From Treponema sp. UBA3870 (lineage in GTDB: Bacteria > Spirochaetota > Spirochaetia > Treponematales > Treponemataceae): a stretch of DNA of 48,826 nt. The stretch covers positions 1-48,826 of the forward strand of contig DGGQ01000046.1 of NCBI GenBank assembly GCA_002392275.1, given 5' to 3'. Position numbers and translations under genes: made by a program. A model generated the notes under the pieces. That model was not told the DNA's origin. It was given only the letters and a program-made list of their open reading frames with translations, and did no database searches. This document shows, piece after piece, positions 16,713 through 23,771 of the stretch (positions within the stretch are counted from its first letter, which is position 1; each line of letters begins with the position of its first letter).

Positions 16713-18110
16713 ATGAGAATAACAGCTACAAGTCATAGCCTTGCGGGACATATAACGGTCCCCGGCTCCAAGTCACACACAATCCGCGCACTGATTCTTG
16801 CGACCCTTGCCGATGGCACGTCCACCATACACAATCCTCTCCCAAGCGCGGACTGTCTTAGCACGGCGGCGGCGGTTCCACTTATTGGCGCGGAGGTGGA
16901 TTTGAATCTTGAGACGGAAAACCAGAGCGGAAACGACTGGATTGTCATGGGGGCGGGTAAAAAACTGCACCTTCCGAGCGATGTCGTCAACGTGGGAAAT
17001 TCCGGGTCGCTTCTTTATTTTCTTTCGCCCGTCGCGGCAACCATGGAAGGATGGTCGGTTTTCACAGGGGACGAGAGCATCAGAAAAAGGCCCGTGCATC
17101 ATGTCGTCGATGTAATCAGGCAGATGGGTGCGGAAGCATATATCGCGCGTCCGGGAAGCAAGGGATGTCCGCTAATAATCAAGGGGCCGTGCAATCCGCA
17201 GAAACCGATAGTCACCGAGGGCTCCATATCAAGCCAGTACATAACAGGCCTTATGATGACCGCGCTCAAATTAAAAAAGCCTCTTGAAATCGAGCTTACC
17301 GATCCAAAAGAGACGCCTTACCTTACGATGACGCAGAGGTGGCTTGAAAAAATGGGCGCAAAGGTTTCAATAAGCGGTGACTTCAAAAAAATCCGTGTCG
17401 AATCGTCCGGCGAAATCAAGGCGTTTGACTGCACGATTCCGAGCGACTGGGAGGCCGTTGCATTTCCGCTGGTTGCCGCGTTGATAACAGACAGCAGCAT
17501 CGTGATAGAAAACATCGACGGAAGCGGGACACAGGGAGACGACGCGATTGTTGAAGTGCTCAAGTCGATTGGCGCGGACATTCTCTGGGACAAGGAAAAA
17601 GAGATTCTTGAAGTACGCGGATTGAAAAAATCAAAAGACGGAATCGGGCGGCTTACAACTGAAAATCTTCCGGGCGGGGAGCTTCACGTAAATCTTTCGG
17701 GCTATCCTGACGCAATCTGTGCGGTGGCGGCTGTTTCCTGTTTTACGGAAGGAACCATATATATAGAAGATATTGCAGTTTGCAGAAGAAAGGAGACCGA
17801 CAGAATCGCGGTTTTGAAGGAAGAACTTGGAAAACTCGGTGCGGAAATTGAGGAGGGGCCGGATTACATGATTATCCACGGACATTCCCCGGTCAAAAAG
17901 GACGGCTCCAGAAACCCGGATTTCAAAATCCACGGGGGCGAGGTTGAAAGCTACGACGACCACAGGGTTGCGATGGCACTTTCCTGCATGGGTCTTGGAC
18001 TTCCCGAGGGCGAAAAAATCTACGTGAGAAACGCCGAATGTTGCTCCGTCTCCTTCCCGAATTTCTTCAAGGTGATGAACCAGATTGGCGCGGGATTTTC
18101 TGAAGAATAA
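16713..18110 (+). CDS. aroA: 3-phosphoshikimate 1-carboxyvinyltransferase (EPSP synthase)
   Basis: Transfers enolpyruvate from phosphoenolpyruvate to shikimate-3-phosphate, the sixth step of chorismate synthesis. GSKSHTIRALILATLADGTS near 18-37, NVGNSGSLLYFLSPVAA near 91-107 (the PEP-binding motif, with S-L in place of the common T-A), SSQYITGLMM, DWEAVAFPLVAALI, RRKETDRIAVLKEELGKLGAEIEEG and ESYDDHRVAMALS follow in order. At 465 residues it is slightly long. There is no Shine-Dalgarno, and a -10 box sits six bases before the ATG. The gene stands alone; ilvE follows after a long hairpin and 266 bases. Confidence 0.95.
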   Translation: MRITATSHSLAGHITVPGSKSHTIRALILATLADGTSTIHNPLPSADCLSTAAAVPLIGAEVDLNLETENQSGNDWIVMGAGKKLHLPSDVVNVGNSGSLLYFLSPVAATMEGWSVFTGDESIRKRPVHHVVDVIRQMGAEAYIARPGSKGCPLIIKGPCNPQKPIVTEGSISSQYITGLMMTALKLKKPLEIELTDPKETPYLTMTQRWLEKMGAKVSISGDFKKIRVESSGEIKAFDCTIPSDWEAVAFPLVAALITDSSIVIENIDGSGTQGDDAIVEVLKSIGADILWDKEKEILEVRGLKKSKDGIGRLTTENLPGGELHVNLSGYPDAICAVAAVSCFTEGTIYIEDIAVCRRKETDRIAVLKEELGKLGAEIEEGPDYMIIHGHSPVKKDGSRNPDFKIHGGEVESYDDHRVAMALSCMGLGLPEGEKIYVRNAECCSVSFPNFFKVMNQIGAGFSEE

Positions 18111-18114
18111 TCTA

Positions 18115-18156
18115 GGAAACCGATGATTAATACAAGAGGCATTAATCATCGGTTCC
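18115..18156. terminator. Long 16-bp hairpin after aroA
   Basis: GGAAACCGATGATTAAT (18115-18131) pairs with ATTAATCATCGGTTCC (18141-18156), leaving one bulged A and a 9-base loop. It begins five bases after the aroA stop. There is no T-run, so it may stabilise the mRNA 3' end more than terminate. Confidence 0.5.
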
Positions 18157-18280
18157 TGGCAATTTCTCGTAATTCTTTATACTGTATGGAATTACTGCGA
18201 AATTGCAGATGTTATTGTTAACACTGAATGAGCATACAGGGTATGCTACCCGCTTTCGGATTATTCACTGTTTCCCTAGC

Positions 18281-18309
18281 TTGAAAAATCGCTCGATTAG
18301 TGATAGGGT
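18281..18309 (+). promoter_or_regulatory. Possible ilvE promoter
   Basis: TTGAAA (18281-18286), 17 bp, TAGGGT (18304-18309), about 60 bases before the ilvE Shine-Dalgarno. The -10 box is poor. A small perfect inverted repeat GCATAC-AGG-GTATGC lies about 50 bases upstream. Confidence 0.4.
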
Positions 18310-18376
18310 ATTTTCAAATTGAAAGCGGATGCGGATATTTTTGTCCGTTGCCGCGGATTTTTATAGAGGTGGAATT

Positions 18377-19399
18377 ATGGCAAAAAATCTTGATTGGGGC
18401 AGCTTGCCTTTTGGTTACATGGAAACCAACAAAAGTTTCGTTTCCAATTACAAGAATGGAGCCTGGGATGAAGGCACACTTACATCTGACCACACGGTTA
18501 CGATTTCCGAGTGCGCCGGTGTTCTCCAGTATGCCCAGACCTGTTTCGAGGGATTGAAGGCCTACACGACCGCCGACGGAAGAATCGTATGTTTCCGCCC
18601 GGATTTGAACGCGGACCGCATGAAGGATTCCTGCGAAAGACTTGAGATGCCCGTTTTCCCTAAGGACCGCTGGATAAAGGCCGTCATCGACACTGTCAAG
18701 GCAAACATCGAATATGTTCCACCTTATGGATCCGGAGCGACACTCTACATCCGTCCGTACATGTTCGGCTCAAATGCGGTCATCGGAGTTAAGCCTGCCG
18801 ATGAATATCAGTTCAGGATTCTCGTAACCCCTGTAGGACCATATTTCAAGGGCGGAGTAAAGCCAATCACAGTCCGCATGTCAGATTTGGACAGGGCGGC
18901 ACCGCACGGAACAGGAGACATAAAGGCCGGACTCAACTATGCGATGAGCCTCCACAACATCGTTGACGCGCACAAAAACGGATTCGCCGAGAACATCTAC
19001 ACGGATCCGGCTACGCACACATATCTGGAAGAAACCGGTGGAGCGAACATCCTTCTGGTCACAAAGGACGGAAAGCTTGTCACCCCGAAATCAAACAGCA
19101 TACTTCCGTCAATCACACGCCGCTCATTGATTCAGGTTGCGAGGGACTACCTCCACATCGAGGTTGAGGAAAGACAGGTAAGGCGCGACGAGCTTGAGTC
19201 ATTCCAGGAAGTCGGTCTCTGCGGAACAGCCGCCGTCATTTCACCAATCGGAAAGATTGTTGACCACGACAAGACAATCAACGTTCCAGCCGGGATGGAC
19301 AGCATCGGTCCTGTGCTTGGAAAGCTTCGCGAAACATTGACCGGAATCCAGATGGGCACCGAAAAGGCTCCCGACGGATGGGTGGTCGAAATAAAATAG
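18377..19399 (+). CDS. ilvE: Branched-chain amino acid aminotransferase
   Basis: PLP-dependent fold-type IV aminotransferase (BCAT class II, 340 residues) that interconverts leucine, isoleucine and valine with their 2-oxo acids. Visible are QTCFEGLKAYTT, the substrate-side segment YIRPYMFGSNAVIGVKPA, GDIKAGLNYAMSLHN with the Schiff-base lysine, and YLEETGGANILLV followed by ILPSITRRSLIQVAR, the class signature. GAGGTGG precedes ATG 18377, so the in-frame ATG at 18329 is rejected. gltX follows after 21 bases, likely in the same transcript. Confidence 0.95.
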   Translation: MAKNLDWGSLPFGYMETNKSFVSNYKNGAWDEGTLTSDHTVTISECAGVLQYAQTCFEGLKAYTTADGRIVCFRPDLNADRMKDSCERLEMPVFPKDRWIKAVIDTVKANIEYVPPYGSGATLYIRPYMFGSNAVIGVKPADEYQFRILVTPVGPYFKGGVKPITVRMSDLDRAAPHGTGDIKAGLNYAMSLHNIVDAHKNGFAENIYTDPATHTYLEETGGANILLVTKDGKLVTPKSNSILPSITRRSLIQVARDYLHIEVEERQVRRDELESFQEVGLCGTAAVISPIGKIVDHDKTINVPAGMDSIGPVLGKLRETLTGIQMGTEKAPDGWVVEIK

Positions 19400-19420
19400 A
19401 AGATTTTTTTGGAGAAGAAA

Positions 19421-20995
19421 ATGTCCGACGAAGTTAGAGTCAGATATGCACCGTCACCAACGGGGCTTCAGCATATCGGAGGAGTACGTACCGCGCTTTT
19501 CAACTATCTGTTCGCAAAATCCAAGGGCGGAAAATTCATCCTGCGCCTTGAGGATACCGACCGCACACGCTACGATGAAAAATATGTGCAGAATCTTTAT
19601 GACACTATGTCATGGCTTGGAATTGACTGGGACGAAGGCGGTGAAAAGGGCGGCGAATATGGTCCCTACGTTCAGAGCGAAAGGTTCGACCTCTACAAAA
19701 AGTATGCGCAGGAGCTGGTTGACAAGGGTGAGGCCTACTATTGTTTCTGCGACTCGGAGCGTCTTGAGAGAATCAGAAAAATCCAGACCGAAAACAAGAT
19801 GCCCCCGGGATATGACCGCCACTGCCGTCTTTTGACACAGGATGAAATCAAGGCGAAACTTGAGTCCGGCTGTCCTTATGTAATCCGCCTTAAGGTTCCG
19901 CTTGAGGGAGAGACGAAATTCCACGACCATCTTTTGGGCGACATCATCTGGAAGTGCGAGGATATTTCCCCCGATCCAATCCTCTTGAAGTCAGACGGAT
20001 TCCCGACATATCATCTTGCGAACATCGTGGACGACCACCTGATGAAAATCACCCACGTCATGCGCGCACAGGAATGGATTCCTTCAACTCCTCTCCACGT
20101 GCAGATGTACAGAAGTTTCGGATGGGAGCACCCGGAGTTCTGCCATCTTCCTATGGTAAACGGTTCGGACGGAAAAAAACTTTCAAAACGCCACGGATCC
20201 ACATCGCTCAACGAATTCCGCGCGAGGGGATATCTTCCGCAGGCCATAGTCAACTACGTCGCTCTTCTCGGATGCAGCTACGAGGATGGACGCGACATGT
20301 ACACCCTTGACGAACTTGCCGCCAATTTCAAGCTGGAGCAACTGAACAAGGCCCCTGCCGTATTTGACTACAAAAAACTTGAGTGGTACAACGGCCAGTA
20401 CATACGTTCTCTTTCGGACGAGGAACTTTACAAGTGGACCCTTCCGTTCATTACGGGAACCGGGGACGCGACCCTTGAAATCAACCCGGACAATCCGCAG
20501 CCCAAGCCTAAAGTCGGACCTGAGTATTCGGGCGTGGCACTTGGTGCTGATGGTGAGCCTGTGTGCGTGGACGAATCCATGGGCATGACGAGCGCGGACG
20601 TGAAATCTGCACTCATGAACCTCATGCCTTTGATCAAGGAGAGGCTTCATTTCCTTACCGACGCTGCGGAGATGGTTCACTTCCTTTTCACAGAGCCGGC
20701 TGTTCCACCGAAGACCGACATCATTCCGAAAAAACTTGACGAGGCAAAGACAAAAGAAGTTCTGGTCAAGGCAAAGGATTTTGTCAAGGCGCTTCCTTCA
20801 CTTGATCATGAGGCCAGCGAGGAGCTTGCAAAAAAATATGCCGAGGAGCTTGGAGTCAAGCTTGGAGATTTCATGATGCCGATCCGCATGGCAGTAACCG
20901 GAAGCAGGGTTTCACCGCCTTTGATTGGTTCAATCCTGATTCTCGGTGTGGAAAAATCTATTGCAAGAATCGAAAGGACTCTGGCTGAGTTCTAA
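19421..20995 (+). CDS. gltX: Glutamyl-tRNA synthetase
   Basis: A 524-residue class I aminoacyl-tRNA synthetase. HIGH-type motif is HIGG in YAPSPTGLQHIGGVRTALFNYL, KMSKS-type motif is KKLSKRHGS near 252. A cysteine/histidine set (CFCDSERL, YDRHCR) lies in the acceptor-binding domain. The anticodon-binding domain is all-helical and closes with GSRVSPPLIGSILILGVEKSIARI. GGAGAAGAAA just before supports ATG 19421. A proline-rich insert with Asp/Pro (about 345-390) lies between the catalytic and anticodon domains. Whether it charges tRNA-Gln as well (tRNA-Gln is present here) cannot be told from this window. Confidence 0.95.
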   Translation: MSDEVRVRYAPSPTGLQHIGGVRTALFNYLFAKSKGGKFILRLEDTDRTRYDEKYVQNLYDTMSWLGIDWDEGGEKGGEYGPYVQSERFDLYKKYAQELVDKGEAYYCFCDSERLERIRKIQTENKMPPGYDRHCRLLTQDEIKAKLESGCPYVIRLKVPLEGETKFHDHLLGDIIWKCEDISPDPILLKSDGFPTYHLANIVDDHLMKITHVMRAQEWIPSTPLHVQMYRSFGWEHPEFCHLPMVNGSDGKKLSKRHGSTSLNEFRARGYLPQAIVNYVALLGCSYEDGRDMYTLDELAANFKLEQLNKAPAVFDYKKLEWYNGQYIRSLSDEELYKWTLPFITGTGDATLEINPDNPQPKPKVGPEYSGVALGADGEPVCVDESMGMTSADVKSALMNLMPLIKERLHFLTDAAEMVHFLFTEPAVPPKTDIIPKKLDEAKTKEVLVKAKDFVKALPSLDHEASEELAKKYAEELGVKLGDFMMPIRMAVTGSRVSPPLIGSILILGVEKSIARIERTLAEF

Positions 20996-21002
20996 AAAAA
21001 AT

Positions 21003-21038
21003 GGGAATCTCGAAGGACTAAAGTTTTTCGGGGTTCCC
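21003..21038. terminator. Bidirectional terminator between gltX and a minus-strand gene
   Basis: GGGAATCTCGAA (21003-21014) pairs with TTCGGGGTTCCC (21027-21038), two G-U pairs. On the minus strand it is followed by an eight-T run, so it serves the small gene at 21050 well; on the plus strand it ends gltX. Confidence 0.75.
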
Positions 21039-21049
21039 TAATTTCAAAA

Positions 21050-21277
21050 TCATATTTTAACATCCTGATTAAAAATTTCTTTTTGATTCCTTATGTTCCT
21101 TATATATTCGTCGGCATGGTCTGCGCGTTCCGTGTGGCAAACAAGGCTGTCAAATTCAAATTCGCTTTTCTGATTCTGGGCAACAATCCTGTCTATTTTT
21201 TCTTTGAGCTTAATAATCTGAAACATCGGCAAGGTCTCTACCTGCGTTTCCAATTCCGCAAAAGCTAAATCTGACAT
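21050..21277 (-). CDS. Small antitoxin-like protein without a partner
   Basis: A 75-residue acidic protein starting MSDLAFAELETQVETLPMFQ, a pattern seen in short Treponema antitoxin-type proteins where ELE..VE.L...Q..KL..KI recurs. AAGGAGG lies at the right distance from the ATG. The downstream side ends in a terminator after 12 bases, so no toxin gene follows. It may be an orphan antitoxin or a remnant of a module whose toxin is lost. Family assignment is tentative. Confidence 0.6.
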   Translation of the reverse strand: MSDLAFAELETQVETLPMFQIIKLKEKIDRIVAQNQKSEFEFDSLVCHTERADHADEYIRNIRNQKEIFNQDVKI

Positions 21278-21349
21278 ATTTTTGTCCTCCTTGATTTTAT
21301 TGTACCACGATTTTTGTGTTTGCGCTTGTCTTTTCCGGTGGTTTGTAAA

Positions 21350-21378
21350 TTGACAGCAGCACTAATTTCAACTAGACT
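21350..21378 (+). promoter_or_regulatory. Promoter of the small exported protein gene
   Basis: TTGACA (21350-21355), 17 bp, TAGACT (21373-21378), 27 bases before the ATG at 21406. Confidence 0.7.
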
Positions 21379-21405
21379 TTGATAGAAAAATCCCGGAGGT
21401 GGCAG

Positions 21406-21831
21406 ATGAAAAAAATGATTTTTTTATTGGCGGCTTTTCTTTGTTTTTCATTAAGCCCCGCCTTTTCCGCTGATCAGCTTCATGTTATTGAATCGCCGGA
21501 CGGAAGCTACATACTGGTGACCTGTCTCGGTAAACTTTCTATGGAAGATATGTACGACACTCTCGATAAATCAACTTCAAAACTTGTCGAATCAAAATCA
21601 CCGGAAGAATACACGGTTGAAAAAATATCAAAAGAGCAGGAGCAGCTGATTTTGTTTGCTTTGTCGCACTACAAAATTGAGGCCGACGCATGTTATGAGA
21701 TGTCGCTTGTGAGCCGGGTCGATGACGAACAGATTACAAGCACTTATGTCCTTGTCCGCATAACGGCTTCCGAGGATGGGAGACTGGGCTGGTCGTGGTG
21801 GGGCGGTCTCTCGTTCCAGATTTCAGAATAG
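21406..21831 (+). CDS. Small exported protein of unknown function
   Basis: A 141-residue protein with a clear signal peptide (MKKMIFLLAAFLCFSLSPAFSA, cut about residue 22). The mature part is acidic with a central K/E-rich helical stretch and a tryptophan-rich end (GWSWWGGLSFQ). GGAGG seven bases before ATG 21406 shows that the in-frame TTG at 21379 is not the start. It is monocistronic with its own promoter. No family recognised. Confidence 0.75.
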   Translation: MKKMIFLLAAFLCFSLSPAFSADQLHVIESPDGSYILVTCLGKLSMEDMYDTLDKSTSKLVESKSPEEYTVEKISKEQEQLILFALSHYKIEADACYEMSLVSRVDDEQITSTYVLVRITASEDGRLGWSWWGGLSFQISE

Positions 21832-22009
21832 TTTTCTTTTTGATGGACTGTCTTTAATTTATGTCAATATAAATTGCATTGTTCTGCTTTCCGCACACCA
21901 TGCTGATTGACGCGGTTCCTGTCGGGAATGGAAGTGCTTGCTCGTTTAGAATGTCTCTTTCCAAGTTTATTTTTGATTTGCACTTGTCTTACGCATTTTT
22001 CTAACGGAG

Positions 22010-22039
22010 TTGACAAACCTTCCTTAAATAAGGTAACAT
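22010..22039 (+). promoter_or_regulatory. Promoter of the symporter leader
   Basis: TTGACA (22010-22015), 18 bp, TAACAT (22034-22039). Expected start near 22046. A terminator-like hairpin follows at once, so most transcripts may stop early. The preceding stretch from 21832 shows nothing I recognise. Confidence 0.6.
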
Positions 22040-22050
22040 TATAGGCATCA

Positions 22051-22131
22051 ATGGCGATGTGCAGGATAGCTTTTGTCCGCATCGCCTTTTGTTTTTTAAA
22101 CTCGATTTTTTCGGAGGCGCTTTATGGGTGA
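22051..22131 (+). CDS. Possible 26-codon leader peptide overlapping the symporter start
   Basis: An ATG at 22051 about five bases from the predicted transcript start opens 26 codons that run through the terminator hairpin and end at a TGA four bases past the start of the symporter ATG (ATGGGTGA overlap). Ribosomes translating it would break the hairpin, which would couple leader translation to symporter expression. There is no Shine-Dalgarno, and no run of one amino acid codon. Speculative. Confidence 0.25.
   Translation: MAMCRIAFVRIAFCFLNSIFSEALYG
22053..22097 (+). terminator. Attenuator-like terminator in the symporter leader
   Basis: GGCGATG (22053-22059) pairs with CATCGCC (22080-22086), with an inner GGA/TCC pairing, then TTTTGTTTTTT. 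It lies between the promoter and the coding start at 22124, so it would stop a transcript of about 50 bases unless read through. Confidence 0.65.
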
Positions 22132-23602
22132 GGCAACTACAAACGCAGTGGTTGAGACGGTTACAAACGTAAACAACGCCGTCAATGGTGTGGTGTGGGG
22201 AGTTGGTGGAATTACGCTGCTCTTTATTGCAGGAATTGTTATGACATGTGTGAACAAAGGATTCCAGTTTTCACATTTCGCGCACTGGATAAAAAAGACA
22301 ATCGGCGCGATTTTTTCCGACAGGCATATCACCAAGCACACCGGAAAAGAATCCAAGGCAATCTCACAGTTCCAGAGCCTCTGCACTGCAATGGCCGCCA
22401 CAATCGGTACGGGAAACATAGTGGGAGTCGCAACCGCAATCATGCTGGGAGGTCCCGGCTCCATTTTCTGGATGTGGATTATGGCTCTCTTCGGCATGAT
22501 GACAAACTATTCTGAGAATGTGCTCGGAATCTATTTCCGCAGGAAGGGCAAGAGCGGAGAGTGGCGCGGCGGAGCCATGTACTATCTGAAGGACGGTCTT
22601 GGAGGCTACAGGGGATTCAAGCATGTCGGAAAGATTCTCGCAATCATTTTCAGTGTGTTCTGTCTTCTTGCAAGTTTCGGAATCGGAAACATGAGCCAGG
22701 TGAACTCAATCGCGGGCAACATGCAGGCTGCTTTCAATGTTCCACCGTATGTCACGGGAATTGCTCTTGTGATAATTGCGGCCGTTGTTATCCTTGGTGG
22801 ACTTAAACGTGTGGCCAGCGTTGCGGAAAAACTTGTGCCGGTCATGGCAATCCTTTACATAATCGGTGCGTTCGTTGTCATATTCGCCCATGTCGGTGCT
22901 GTTCCGGCTGTGTTCGCGGCAATCTTCAAGGGCGCGTTCGGTGTCAAGGCTGCGGGCGGTGGAATAATCGGCTACGGCATACAGAAGGCCATAACAATGG
23001 GATTCAAGCGTGGCGCGTTCAGTAACGAGGCTGGTCTCGGTTCTTCTGTCATGGTCCATTCAAGCTCCAACGTTAAGGAACCTGTTCAGCAGGGCATGTG
23101 GGGAATCTTCGAGGTTTTCGCCGACACGATAATCGTCTGCACTCTTACAGCTCTTGTCGTCCTTACATCAGGATGCGTTGACCTCAACACCGGCGCAATG
23201 ATTTCAACAAACGAGGGCGCGGGTCTTGTCGGTGAGGCGTTCGGCACTGTGTTCGGTCCCTTCGGCGGCAAATTCATAGCAATCGCAATTCTGCTTTTCG
23301 CTTTCTCGACAGTCCTTGGATGGAGCCACTACGGAACGACGGCATGGCAGTATCTTTTCGGCGAGAAGACCCAGATAATCTACAAGATTGTCTTCGTGGT
23401 GATGATTTACTTCGGATGCACGATGAGCCTCCAGCTTGCATGGGATTTGAGCGACACTTTCAACGGCCTTATGATGATTCCGAACCTGATTGGAGTTCTT
23501 GCGCTTTGTCCGCTTGTTGCAAAAATAACCAAAAACTATGTTGACCGTGTGATTCGCGGAAAGGATACGGAAGCGATGCTCTCTCATTTTGATAAAATCT
23601 AG
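22124..23602 (+). CDS. Sodium:alanine/glycine symporter, AGCS family
   Basis: A 492-residue inner-membrane transporter of the AGCS (alanine or glycine:cation symporter) family with about 11 membrane segments. Signature stretches are FQSLCTAMAATIGTGNIVGVATAI, GGPGSIFWMWIMALFGMMTNYSENVLG and RGGAMYYLKDGLG near the N-terminus, then GFKRGAFSNEAGLGSS near 300. GGAGG seven bases before supports the ATG. The leader holds an attenuator-like hairpin, and a terminator follows. It likely imports D- or L-alanine or glycine with sodium; the substrate is inferred from the family. Confidence 0.93.
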   Translation: MGEATTNAVVETVTNVNNAVNGVVWGVGGITLLFIAGIVMTCVNKGFQFSHFAHWIKKTIGAIFSDRHITKHTGKESKAISQFQSLCTAMAATIGTGNIVGVATAIMLGGPGSIFWMWIMALFGMMTNYSENVLGIYFRRKGKSGEWRGGAMYYLKDGLGGYRGFKHVGKILAIIFSVFCLLASFGIGNMSQVNSIAGNMQAAFNVPPYVTGIALVIIAAVVILGGLKRVASVAEKLVPVMAILYIIGAFVVIFAHVGAVPAVFAAIFKGAFGVKAAGGGIIGYGIQKAITMGFKRGAFSNEAGLGSSVMVHSSSNVKEPVQQGMWGIFEVFADTIIVCTLTALVVLTSGCVDLNTGAMISTNEGAGLVGEAFGTVFGPFGGKFIAIAILLFAFSTVLGWSHYGTTAWQYLFGEKTQIIYKIVFVVMIYFGCTMSLQLAWDLSDTFNGLMMIPNLIGVLALCPLVAKITKNYVDRVIRGKDTEAMLSHFDKI

Positions 23603-23627
23603 CGAGGGAGTTTGGTAAAAACTTTGA

Positions 23628-23658
23628 CCGGGCCTGTTGATGCGGGTCCGGTTTTTTT
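23628..23658 (+). terminator. Intrinsic terminator after the symporter
   Basis: CCGGGCC (23628-23634) pairs with GGTCCGG (23645-23651, one G-U) and is followed by seven Ts. Confidence 0.85.
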
Positions 23659-23669
23659 CGGGGTACCTA

Positions 23670-23698
23670 TCGACAATTTGGGGATTGTGGGGTATAAT
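23670..23698 (+). promoter_or_regulatory. Promoter of the GGDEF/EAL gene
   Basis: TCGACA (23670-23675), 17 bp, TATAAT (23693-23698). The leader is about 67 bases. I looked for a cyclic-di-GMP riboswitch in it and saw none. Confidence 0.65.
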
Positions 23699-23771
23699 AT
23701 GGCTGTGGGGTGTTCTAGGGGATCTATGAAAGATTTTTGCGTCCGTTTGGATGCGGGTTGGAGTTTAAAAA

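Noticed and set aside
22053..22097. Possible riboswitch before the symporter
   Set aside because: The leader is only about 80 bases and shows just one terminator-like hairpin; no glycine or other known aptamer pattern is visible.
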